From Ichthyophthirius multifiliis (Eukaryota; Ciliophora; Oligohymenophorea; Hymenostomatida), in contig NW_004086302.1 in the NCBI RefSeq assembly GCF_000220395.1, positions 1 through 31,750 of the forward strand: a stretch of 31,750 nucleotides of DNA, in the 5' to 3' direction. Within the stretch, counting starts at the first letter, position 1. Each line of letters opens with the position of its first letter. Positions 21,890 through 31,750 of this stretch are shown one piece after another. Both the position numbers and the translations under genes were made by a program. The notes under the pieces were generated by a model. That model was not told where the DNA came from, searched no databases, and worked only from the letters and a program-made list of their open reading frames with translations.

Positions 21890-23012
21890 ATGTAAAATTA
21901 AATCAATATATATTCTGATTGTGAAGAATTACAAAAAATCTATGAAGCATTATTATGCTCATTTGTAAGATTAAGTGATATTTTAAAATATCATACGACA
22001 GGAAGATAAGAAACAGGCTAAATAAATACTTTCGGAGACATCCAATTAGACTGTGATACACACACAGATCAAATAATATTTGACGAATTAAAAAAAACAG
22101 GAGTAGTAGCATACGCTTTAAGTGAAGAAACTCCATAAGTAAAATTTAATTTTTTTTATTAAAATAAAAAAATTTGAAGCCTGTAAATTTAGGAGGAAAC
22201 AAATATATTGTTACTTTTGATCCTTTAGATGGAAGTTCAATAATAGGTACAAATTGGACTGTAGGAACAATTTTCGCAGTTTGGAAAAACGATGAAAAAA
22301 TATTGATCGGACATAGAGTTAAAGAAATAGTAATTTCAGGGTGTTGTCTATATGGGCCAAGGACAACTGCTTTAATATATAATTAAAAACTAAAATCGGT
22401 AGAAGAGCTATAATTAAAACGTATTATTTATAATATAAAATATATATTAAATATTTTTTTTTTATTAATAAAATAAAAAAAAAGTAAAATAAGATAATTC
22501 CTTATATTGGGATGTTACTCATATTTCTTGTGTTATTTAACCAAAAGGAAATATTTTTGCGCCTGGAAACTTAAGAGCTGCAAGCGAAAATATAGGGTAC
22601 AAAAAATGTATTGATTATTGGATGGATAATGGTTATACTTTAAGGTATACAGGAGGAATGGTTCCTGATGTATTATATATTTATTTTTAAATAAATAAAT
22701 TTTAATTTTTAGATTTATCAAATTTTTATTAAAGGAAAAGGTGTATTTACAAATATTTCTTCGATAAATCATAATGCTAAATTGAGGTTTTTTTTTTAAT
22801 TAAATGCTTCGTTTTTAAAAATAATATATAGGGTATTATATGAAGTTGCACCTTTAGCTCATTTAGTTGAAATGGCAGGAGGAAAAAGCAGTGATGGTAA
22901 AAACTCGTTGATGGAATTAGAAATTACAGGATATGATTAGAGATCGGAAATTATTGTAGGAAGCAAAGATGAAGTTGAAAAAGTAGAATAATTCCTAAAT
23001 GAAAAAATATGA
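21890..23012 (+). CDS. Sedoheptulose-1,7-bisphosphatase (class I FBPase superfamily)
   Basis: Five exons split by introns 22139-22179, 22421-22484, 22670-22712 and 22787-22831 (41-64 nt) make 309 residues plus TGA, exact in phase. Metal and phosphate motifs: [24 protein letters not shown] (the metal-binding Glu-Glu), [56 protein letters not shown], and [18 protein letters not shown]. The DGSSI...T.FTVGTIF, YGPRT and [17 protein letters not shown] blocks are SBPase features; plain FBPase has DGSSNI and SIGTIF. It removes the C1 phosphate of sedoheptulose 1,7-bisphosphate. There is no presequence, so it is cytosolic rather than plastidial. Family knowledge: SBPase-type genes occur in some non-photosynthetic protists including ciliates. 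The second-exon end (KSVEELQLK) is less conserved. No truncation. Confidence 0.92.
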
Positions 23013-23728
23013 AATAATAATAATATTATTTATTTTATGCTTATAATATTGAGTTAATAAAGTATTTTCGAAATGAATATATTAAATTATATGTATAATA
23101 TAACAAAAATAAAAATAATAAAGTACAAATTATTGATATATAAAATAATCATTATAAGATTTATATATTAATTTTAATAATTAATTTATATATATATATC
23201 TTTTTTTTAAAAAATATATATATCATGTTTTTTTTATATTAAATACTATGAAATATTTGTTTTAATAATTAATGTAAATTCTTTAAAATTAATACATAAA
23301 ATAAAAATCTATATAAAAAAAAATTAATAATATTATATTAAAAAGAAAAAGAAAATTAAACGCTATATTAAATAAAAAAAAAAACAAAATGAATAAAATT
23401 AAATCAAACCAAAATAACAATAAAATATTATTTAACAAAAAAATCTAAAATAATATGATTTATTTAATTTATAATTAAATTAGGCCTTCCAAATTTATTA
23501 TTTTCAAAAAAAAAAAATCCCTCAAATTAAATTAAAAAGAGAAAATTTAAAAAATAAATATTTAACCTTTTTCTTATAAATTATATTATTATTTTAATTT
23601 AAATATTTATTTAATTATAAATAATAATAAAAATAAAAATAAGTTTTTTGATAAACATAATTTTATCCAAATCAACCTCTTTTAACAATTAATTTTTGCA
23701 ATTATTAACATAATCATCTTTTTTTATA

Positions 23729-23791
<63 letters not shown>

Positions 23792-24085
23792 ATGTATATA
23801 TATTATAAAAATATTTTCCTTATTTTTATAAAAAAATAATTTAAATATTAAAATTGCTTGACACTATAATTTCTAAAATAATTCATATTAAAAATATGAG
23901 GTTTTTTTAATTTTTTCTTTTTGTAAAAAAAATGATATTTTTTTTTTTAAATATCATAAAATTATTTTATTAAAATAAAAAAAAAAGAGTTAATTATATT
24001 TATAAAAATATTTTTTTTTTTTTTTTTTAAATTTAAAATATTTATTTATTTATAAAATAAATATTTGTTTTTTAGCTATAAAAAA
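23013..24085. other. Long A/T intergenic region
   Basis: No reading frame with protein-like composition was seen on either strand. It contains a strong (TA)n run at about 23731-23795 and long A and T homopolymers (for example T runs around 23936 and 24010). It should hold the 3' end of the SBPase transcript and the promoter of the next gene. Confidence 0.6.
23731..23795. repeat. (TA)n microsatellite
   Basis: About 60 bases of almost pure TA, with a TTTA and a TGTA interruption, in intergenic DNA. Confidence 0.85.
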
Positions 24086-25646
24086 ATGGGTAATAAATAA
24101 CAAAAAAGTAAAAAAAAAAAAATATAATTAAATGATCCAATATATCTATAATATACATAAAAATCTGAATAAAATTAATAATCTTGTTTAAAATCAATAA
24201 ATATAAATGAAAATATGAATTAAATATTACGTAAATTTTATTAAAAAAATAAATTAAATAATAAATATACAAAGATAAATCTTCTGATTAAATAATTGAA
24301 AAGTCAATATATAATTTCAAAAAAGAAAAAATTAGAAAAAAACTAATGAATGAACTATTATAAATAACATAATTTTAAAACTAATATATAGAAATTAAAT
24401 CTTTATAAGAAGTATTTTTTAAATTTTTTTTTTTTTTATAATAAAATAAATAAAGATTAATTATCAATTAAATTATCCTGATATATATGTAAGAGTGAAT
24501 AATTAACAGATATAATTGTTAGAAACAACAAATTATTAAACATGTATTCCAGAAAATAATAAAGAATAATAAATATTGTCCCAAAAATCCCAGAATTATT
24601 TAAAAACATTAGAAAAATCATAAATAATATAAGATTAAAAATAAATAATAGACCAAACAATCCAAAGCATAATAATAGAGTAAGAAAAAAATATTTTAAT
24701 AGAAAAATGCTAAAAAAGCAATGTATATTTTCAATCGAATTTATCCCCAATATAAACAAAATAAAATTCTTAAAAAATAATATAAGAATAAGATAACGAA
24801 AAAGAAAATAAAAGTAAAAAAATGAATACAAACAATAATATAGAAATAAAAAAAAACATAGAAATAAAAGACTTAAAATAATAAAGAAAATAAAAAAAAC
24901 AAAATATAATATTAATTGATAAAAATCCAACAAAAACTGCTCATTTTAAACTTTTAAAAAATAAAAGTTTTTCCTATATGAAAATAGAAAACAAAGAAAA
25001 AAAGCCTTATAAAAAGAATTTCCTTTAAAAAAAAAATAATGATAAAAACAATGAAATATTCCTTTTAAAATATAATGAAAATGACATTATAAAAAATAAT
25101 TAGAAAAAATATTAAAATAAAAAAAGAAAAGAAATTAATTTAAATGATTAAGATATTGTTTAAAAAAATAAAGTAAAAAATAAATATAATTTAAAATCTT
25201 CTTATAGTCCTAATAATATACATATGTATTTAAACAAATAATATATGGATTATAGTAATAATTAATAGTATATAGGGGTAAAATATAATTCAGAAGATAA
25301 ATAAATTATAGATGCTAGTAAAAGATTCTATTGGAAAAAAATAATTAAAAAAAATTCGGACTCTTAATTTAAAAATGAATAAAAAAATTTATAAAAATGT
25401 CTTATCTTATTAAAAAAGTCAATTTATATAAATAAAAATCAAAAAAATAAAATTATGTAACCTACAAGAATTTATGATGAAGTTATTGAAAATAATAATA
25501 GTAAATAAAAAGAATTTATATAAGAAGATATAAAAAAATAGTAATAACAAAACAATTATAATAGAGAAAATAAATTTGTAAATTAATATATTAAACCTAA
25601 TTGGATGTTAAATGATGTATTTAAATATAATATATATATAGAGAAA

Positions 25647-25679
<33 letters not shown>

Positions 25680-25769
25680 TTTTATATATAATTATTTTAT
25701 AAAGATATATTTTTTTTTATTAAATAGTTAAAAAATATAGATAATGAATAATAGTTATTAAATAATTGA
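24086..25769 (+). CDS. Hypothetical N/K/Q-rich protein with Gly-2 and polybasic N-terminus
   Basis: Four exons (24086-24230, 24275-24411, 24456-25616, 25728-25769) give 494 residues plus TGA, exact in phase; two introns are 44 nt and the last is 111 nt with a TA run. Not recognised. The N-terminus MGNKQQKSKKKK has a Gly at position 2 followed by a basic cluster, which could suit N-myristoylation and membrane contact (inference; the usual Ser/Thr at position 6 is absent). The middle is Asn/Lys/Gln-rich and probably disordered. A better-ordered block lies at about residues 365-425: DASKRFYWKKIIKKNSDS, NLQKCLILLKKSIYINK, MQPTRIYDEVIENN. The C-terminus is YIKPNWMLND and LKNIDNEQQLLNN. No TM segment. 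The long open frame on the other strand is its shadow. Confidence 0.75.
25620..25680. repeat. (TA)n run in last intron of the N/K-rich gene
   Basis: A TA dinucleotide run within intron 25617-25727; removing the intron keeps frame into a short last exon ending at TGA. Confidence 0.75.
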
Positions 25770-26186
25770 ATATTCAATATTCAATATAATTTTTAATTTT
25801 TTTTATTTATTTATTTTTTTAGTTAAATTTATATTTTATCATTTTATTTAATATTATTTTTAATTAACATATAATATTTAATTTTTTTTTTTTATATAAT
25901 ATTAAGATTTAATTTATTTATATTAATTATAATATTTATTGAATTATTTTATTATAAAATAAAAAAAATTGTAAAATTTTTAGAAATAGTTAAAATATAA
26001 ATAATATATATAAAATAAAATAAACATTTAATAAAGAAAAAAATTTAATTTAAAACACAATTAATAAATTATAAATAATATCTAATCTATATTTTAAAGC
26101 AAATATTATAAATTATTAATAAAAAAAAAAAGAAAAAAACTCTATATAAAGAAAATAAATAAACTCGAATTTTCATAATCCAATTT
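25770..26186. other. Intergenic, short palindromic GAATATTC copies
   Basis: A/T spacer between two plus-strand genes. Just past the upstream stop (about 25767-25790) the palindrome GAATATTC occurs in overlapping tandem copies, perhaps a transcript-end structure. No coding signal is seen in the rest. It should carry the promoter of the NBR1-like gene. Confidence 0.45.
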
Positions 26187-28287
26187 ATGTAAAATAAACC
26201 AATTTAAATAAAACTAATACACTAAGGTAATTGTTATCGAATATCCAAATCCCCAAAAACATATAATGACCTTGAATAAATAGCAATTTAATTTATTCAA
26301 AATAAATAATCACTAGAAAATTTAACATTTAAATACGAAGATAACGAAAAAGACTCCATAAATATAGAAAACGAAAATGATTTTGAAGCTTTTTATTTAT
26401 ATTGTATTGAAAATCAAATAGAATCTATAAAAATCCGTTTAGATTTAAAATCAAATAAATATTATCTCGATTATAAATAAATGTAAGACACAAATATACA
26501 TATAAACCCTTATTACCCTTTTTATAAAGGTTTACTATGTAAAATATCTCCATAAAATTTCATAAATTAATATTAATAATAAATTATACCATAACAGAAT
26601 TTTACATTTCTCGAAAAGCCAACATAATCAATATAAGTTATCCCCGAAATCCCTTAAAAGCAAGAAAACAACTAAATTCTCTCAAGCCAATTCAAACGTG
26701 TTGATTCTTAATTAGAACTTGAAATAATAGAAAATCTATCTGAAAAAAAACCTTAAGAAATTTAAAATAAAACACAATAAATAATAATACCAAAGTCGAA
26801 TCCCATAAAAGTTCTATAATAAGACTACGATTAATATATTATATGTATTAAATGCTTAAAAAATCCTAATACTCCCATAAACTCTTCCCTAAGATTCGTT
26901 CCATATGAAGAATGTGATATTTGTTAAGGAAAAGGTTATTTTACACTCGATAATTCTATTAAAGAAATTCTTCCAATTTTAAAATCTATAATAAATGAGA
27001 AATTAAAATTTTCTGAGAATTTTTTTAAATCAATGTACATAAAATAATAAAAAATAGAAGAAAAAATAATCTCTAAATAAAATTTCTCATTTTTAGAAAA
27101 TTTATTAATATAAAAAAATAACAAAAAATGCTCAGAATGTGAAAAAAATATTTTCGTAAATGAATTTTTCTACTTTTGCCTAGACTGCGAAAAAGCTTAA
27201 TATTTATTTTGCGAATTTTGTGAGTAAAAACATTAGATTTCTCATAAATTAGTTCAAATTTCCTCCTAAGATAATTTATAATTAATTAATTAAGAAAAAA
27301 AAGAATAAAACCCACTCTTTAACTCTTTCTAATAAATAAATAAAAGCTCTTTTCATAAATAAATATAAATATAGATCTCAGAACTTGCAACAAACACCAA
27401 AAATAAATCCTATGAGGTCTTTCCTTCTGATAATCCATTACACGAGGAAGATATTAAGTTCAAAATTACACCCGAAATACCAAAATTACCAAAATTGCCA
27501 TCATTTAATCTTAAAGATTCATCTTTTTAAATAAAAAATTTCAAAAAAGTATCTCTTTAATAGGAAATATCAAAAGCCACAGCCACCTTTAATTAAACAG
27601 CTATAGATATGTCTACGTCCTTAGAAAAATTCAATAGAAATTATTAGCAATCCCCACAAGTAGAAAGTTAAATAATCTTCGATAACATTTAATTTTAAGA
27701 AAACTAAGTAAAAGGCTTTTAAAGCAATTTAAAAAATGAAGAAAACAAATTAAGAGATTCCGAAATTATACTAAGAAATTCGTAAAAATCGAGATTATCA
27801 GAAAGTTAATCAAAAAATTCTGAAAATTAACTGAAATTCTAAAATTAAAATACATAAAAAAAATATTAAAATCTAACAAAATTTTCATTAGAAAATACTT
27901 AAAATATATCAGAAAATTCTTAAATAAATTAAAAAATATTAGAAAATTCACAAAGAAATTCAGAAAATTAATTAAAAGTTTCATATGAAAATTATTCAAA
28001 TAACTCAGAAAACATTTAATTAAATTAAAAAAATCAAGAAAATTTATTAAAATAATCAATAAATAATTAAGATAATCATTCTAAAAATATGGAAAATATA
28101 AAATCTCCTATATTAACATAAATTTACAAAAATAACTTAGAATTTCCCAAATCTACATAAGAAACTCCTAATAATAACTAAAATTCATAATAAATCATAA
28201 TTAACTCACCGAAAAATTTCAAGTTAGATAATTCTGGAGAAATTCCACACTTTAATGAAAATAATGAAAAAAATTAAACAGAGATAT

Positions 28288-28338
<51 letters not shown>

Positions 28339-29059
28339 GAGTAAATAACATAAAACTATCCCATAGCATATGCATAATAAAAAAAAGTGTTAAAAATACA
28401 ACAAACACACACATAACACCTTACACATAAAACAACTAAACAACAATTTAAAAATTAAAAGCAAAAGCTAAAAAATGTTGGTTTTCGAAAGAAATATATC
28501 AGGACGGTTACATTATAATTTATTAATAAATTCATAATAATGGAATAGAAGATTGGCCTTAATAATTATATTTTAAATGCACATAAGTAGATTAAGAAAT
28601 TGACATTAATTAAGTTTTAGTTTCTTCGGCTTTATAAGGTGAAGAAGTGCATTTGATATTTTGTATTAATACTAACTTTTCAAATCAAATGGAAAATAAT
28701 TATGCTATTAAAACCTCTTGGAGATTATAATTTGGAAAAGATAAATTTTTTGGACCTAAATTTAATATTGATTTATTAGTAAATAATTAGAAAATCATTA
28801 TTTAAGAAAGTAAATATATTTATATTTTTTTTTATTTACATTTTAATTATTTACTTATTTGTTTTTTTTAGAATAAGATTTTATACAAAAATGTGAAAGT
28901 TTACTTATTGATATTTTTGGTAATGAAAATTAAGAAAAATTAAAAGAATTCATTAATAATAATTAAGTTCTTATAAATTAATTTGATGAATAAAAAAATA
29001 ATATTTCAAGTCTTTTTGTTAAATTAATCGAATTTTATGTAGATTAACAATATGAATGA
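26187..29059 (+). CDS. NBR1/p62-like selective-autophagy receptor (PB1, ZZ, FW domains)
   Basis: Two exons, 26187-28809 and 28872-29059 (62-nt intron), give 936 residues plus TGA. PB1 domain, residues 1-85: the basic face has Lys9 in PIQIKLIHQGNCYRI, and the acidic OPCA loop is FKYEDNEKDSINIENENDF, so it has both interaction surfaces. A Cys cluster CIKC...CDIC lies near 219-245. A ZZ-type zinc finger at ~315-355 has CSEC, CLDC, CEFC, then HQISH. A long S/N/Q-rich disordered middle follows, with ENSQ-like repeats (27770-28070) and 16 Gln. The FW (NBR1) domain at ~764-868 has CWFSKEIYQDG, NNGIEDWPQQLYFKC, LQGEEVHLIFCIN, IKTSWRLQFGKDKFFGPKF. Family role: PB1 oligomerisation, cargo capture and delivery to autophagosomes through LC3/Atg8-binding motifs. 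FTFL (~residue 125) and FSFL (~300) fit the short Atg8-binding core but are unproven. No UBA domain was recognised at the C-terminus. Confidence 0.88.
28290..28337 (+). repeat. (TAA)16 encoding polyglutamine
   Basis: Sixteen TAA codons in frame in the NBR1-like gene give Gln16 (residues ~702-717). The frame is unbroken on both sides, so unlike the TAA run at 8481 this one is exonic. Under the standard code it would be sixteen stops. Confidence 0.85.
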
Positions 29060-29187
29060 AAAAATAAAATAATAAATAAGCAAATTTATTTATATAAAAT
29101 AATTTAAATATATTAAAATATATATTTTTTATTTTTTCTTAATTTAAATAAAAAAACTAAATTACTTTTTTTTTTAAAAAAAAAAAT

Positions 29188-31520
29188 TCAAAAAATCTCA
29201 ATTTATTAGTTAGAATATTTTCCTTATTTACTCATTTTTTCATTCTAATTCTTTTTCTGTTTATTAGACTAATTACTAACCATACTTTTCCTTGATTATA
29301 AATCAAATTGTAAGCTTTTTTATGCCGAAAAATCAATAGAATAATTCATATTTTATATTAAATTTTCATTCATAATTAAATCTTAATAGTTATTATTTAA
29401 AAAAAACCTATTAGAATTATTATCTTAAATTCTGAATTAAATATCCGACTTTTTTTTTAATAATTAGATTCTTTTTTTACTGGACATTCAATATATTCCT
29501 CATGTATAACATTCATATTAATATTTTTAAAATTTTCGGCAGTTTAAGACAATTATTTTGTTCGTAAACCAAAAGTCTAAAGAATATATTCCAAATTTAA
29601 TAGATTTACATTTTAATTTAATTAATAAGATACTTAATATACATAATCAAGTTAATTATATTCAAGTTTATAATCTAAACTAAATATGAACTATTCAAAT
29701 TCTTATTTTTATATATCTTTTGTATTTTATATATTGAAATGTGATAAAATAAGCATTTCATTTTCAGTAAAAAACTATTATCAAAAAAGAGATTTATTTT
29801 TTAAAATATTTTGTTTGTTTTACTTTAATTATATCATTATGCAATTATGAATGAGTTGTTACTGAATATATTTAATAATTTCCTATTATTTTTTTTAAAT
29901 GCATTTTTATCATATTTATGTCTATTTATTGTCTATTAACTTAACTAAAATTCTCTTCTTTTATATTCGATTATTCAGTTAAAAAAAGACATAATTTTTT
30001 TAAATCTTCTTCATTTTATATACAGAAAGGTTCACTTTTTATTTATTTTATTAAAATATTAAATTATTATTACTTTTTTAAGATATTCCTTAATTCATCA
30101 TATGAAACAACTTATTTTTAAAAAATCTAATCACTAAATAAATACTTTATATATTTATATAATAATATTAATATTTATATAATAATATTAATCTTTTTTT
30201 TTTTAAAAAAAAAAAAAAAAACAATACTTAATCAATTTAATTATAATTAATATTTTTATGTCTTAATCTATATTTTAATTCTAATCCCAAATTTTAAAAT
30301 TCACAGTTTATAATTGATTTTTTATTTTTTATTTAAGTTACTCTTGGAGTACCATAAATATTTGCATAATTTTAAATATTTTCAAATTTTTAACAAAGGG
30401 CCTCTCCAAAATTATTTTCATTTATACTCTGTATTTTTTTTATTTGTATTTTATTTTTATTAAAAAAAATAATAATACGTTATTTGTTTTTTCGTTTTTT
30501 TTTAATTTTCTGTTTCCAATAATTAAATCATATTTTTCTTAAATTTCGGCTAATTTTATCTTTTATTTTTCATATTTTTAATCTAGTTATTCGTTTTCTT
30601 TTATTTATTAATTTAATTTTTCTAAATTTTCTTATACAATTTCTTTTATTTTTAACTCTAATTCTAATACTTTTTTATCTTTTAATTAAAGTTGAAGTTT
30701 TTGATAATTTATTTCATTTATTTATTTCTGAAATTCATTTTTCATTTAACTATTGTTTTAAAAAGCTTTCTTTAAAATATTCTAAGAATTTTCAATATTT
30801 TTATTCTAATCAAAATCCTAATTCTAATATTATATAAAGACATAAAATTAAGTAAAAAATTTCAATAATAATAATAAAAAAATAAACTATACTTATTAAT
30901 TAATCATTTTCTTATAAAATGCATTTTATAATTTTAATTTATGCTTTTGTTTTTCTAGTTCTTTAATTTAGTTCTATATTTTTTATTTTATAAAAAAAGA
31001 AAATTAAATTATATTTAGTAAATATTTACATTATTGTAATTTTATTAAAATTAATATTAATTAATACTTTCAAGTAACTATTAGTTTTCTTTTTTATAAA
31101 TTTAAAGTTAATTTATAGTATTTAGATATTATTCACCAATATTAAGTTTATTATCTTTTCTTTTATTTTATAAATATTATATTAATAAAATTATAGATAT
31201 ATGTTTTACTAATCTTCTTTTATATTTAAGGCTTATAATAGCATTTTTTTTAATCTTATTGTCTCATCCATATATTATTTAATTTCAACCTTTTTAAATT
31301 TTTATATATACTAATAAAAAAATATGTTTGATTAAATTACTTCTAATTCAGATATTTTGGTTAGTTTAACATTTCTTTTAAATAAATTAATTTCTTTATC
31401 TTTTTATGTTAAATCATAATTTAATTCTTAAACTTATTTTTTAAATTATTAACAATACTACTCTTTTTTTTATTATAATAAATATATTTATATATTTTTA
31501 TCAAATAAAAAATACATCAT
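29188..31520 (-). CDS. Coiled-coil protein with an EF-hand-like central stretch
   Basis: Minus strand. The 3' two thirds is well resolved: exons 30973-30893, 30823-30479, 30428-30228, 30144-30074, 30034-29824, 29774-29188, with 39-83 nt introns in matching phases. The N-terminal half is coiled coil (ELEKQKHKLKLQNAFYKK, QINEINYQKLQLQLKDKKVL, QIKENEQLDQKYEKQKIKLAE). Then comes a folded-looking part: GEALCQKFENIQNYANIYG, YLFSDQIFQKQVVSYDELRN, ILKNEPFCIQNEEDLKKLCL, whose F..x....VSYDELR..L pattern resembles degenerate EF-hands, with no full calcium loop. The C-terminal tail is basic and Ser/Asn/Gln-rich (DFSAQKSLQFDLQSRKSM). The frame slips once at the T9 run 29450-29458 (one base short). Upstream of 30974 coiled coil continues (VQELNYDLTQKDKEINLFKR) to a possible ATG at 31520, but the splice sites between 31066 and 31400 are ambiguous. 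Probably a cytoskeletal or ciliary component; function not identified. Confidence 0.7.
30151..30190. repeat. Perfect 20-nt tandem duplication in an intron
   Basis: Bases 30151-30170 are repeated exactly at 30171-30190, inside intron 30145-30227 of the minus-strand coiled-coil gene and next to long T and A homopolymers. It looks like a recent slippage or duplication event. Confidence 0.8.
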
Positions 31521-31750
31521 TTTATATTTATGAAGTATTCGATACAAAAGACTTATTAAAATATAAACAACCATTATTATTATTTTAAATTTTTTATTTT
31601 TTTTAATTCTTCCTTTTTTTTATATGTACATTTATATCTTAATAATTTATTTATTTTTTTTATAAAAAAAATAAATTAAATACTTATAAAGTAATAATTT
31701 ATGTTTATTATTTATAATTAATATCTTATAATTTATTGATTTATAATTTC
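31521..31750. other. Window edge, upstream of minus-strand gene
   Basis: A/T-rich, with no clear coding signal. It should contain the promoter or a missed first exon of the minus-strand coiled-coil gene. Confidence 0.4.

Noticed and set aside
22174-22386. 70-codon plus-strand ORF starting MKPVNLGG as a separate small gene
   Set aside because: It is the second exon of the SBPase gene. The ATG-like start straddles a splice acceptor.
24098-24274. Long first intron or frameshift at the A13 run of the N/K-rich gene
   Set aside because: Careful counting shows the run is in frame (AGT, four AAA, ATA, TAA). A 44-nt intron at 24231-24274 then suffices and the full gene length is exact.
24457-24933. 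158-codon minus-strand frame, Phe/Leu-rich, TM-like
   Set aside because: Shadow of the long third exon of the N/K-rich plus-strand gene. Hydrophobic composition follows automatically from complementing A-rich codons.
27766-28059. Minus-strand Asn/Phe/Leu frame
   Set aside because: Antisense of the ENSQ-like repeats in the NBR1-like protein, which is one unbroken frame from 26187 to 28809.

Overview
The window looks like macronuclear (somatic) DNA of an oligohymenophorean ciliate. By eye it is far above 80% A+T, and every recognisable protein reads only if TAA and TAG are glutamine and TGA is the sole stop (NCBI code 6). Introns are tiny (mostly 37-60 nt, GT...AG). Ichthyophthirius multifiliis or a close hymenostome relative fits best; that assignment is inference from base composition, code and intron size, not from a database match. 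Standard-code ORF finding is nearly blind here, so the gene models below were read by hand in code 6 and spliced. For most of them the spliced length is an exact multiple of three.

Layout. Plus strand, 1-13.5 kb: a six-TM K+ channel with a cyclic-nucleotide-binding domain (1027-3227); a conserved-looking protein with a YNPKY motif (3445-4439); a ~1200-residue acidic/coiled-coil protein (4767-9144); a two-TM ciliate-type membrane protein (9404-11717); an Nta1-like N-terminal amidase (11889-12830); and a CZIB/DUF866 zinc protein (12971-13465). Minus strand, 13.5-17.7 kb: an unresolved coding-like patch (13.5-14.5 kb), a VAP-like tail-anchored MSP-domain protein (14533-15903) and an SLC38-type amino-acid transporter (16077-17662). 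Then come a plus-strand Q/N-rich protein (18066-18761), two poorly resolved minus-strand coding patches (19.17-19.8 and 20.15-20.95 kb), a minus-strand GST (21045-21698), and on the plus strand a sedoheptulose-1,7-bisphosphatase (21890-23012), an N/K-rich protein (24086-25769) and an NBR1/p62-like PB1-ZZ-FW protein (26187-29059). A minus-strand coiled-coil protein with an EF-hand-like stretch (29188-31520) ends the window.

The genes are housekeeping and membrane/trafficking functions, not one operon-like pathway. The most notable is the NBR1-like candidate selective-autophagy receptor. Next are the Calvin-cycle-type SBPase in an apparently non-photosynthetic cell and the VAP homologue. Quality caveat: several genes show single-base frame shifts that sit in A or T homopolymers with good coding sequence on both sides, which looks more like base-calling error than gene decay. 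I saw no rRNA, tRNA, CRISPR array, transposon or virus-like element.
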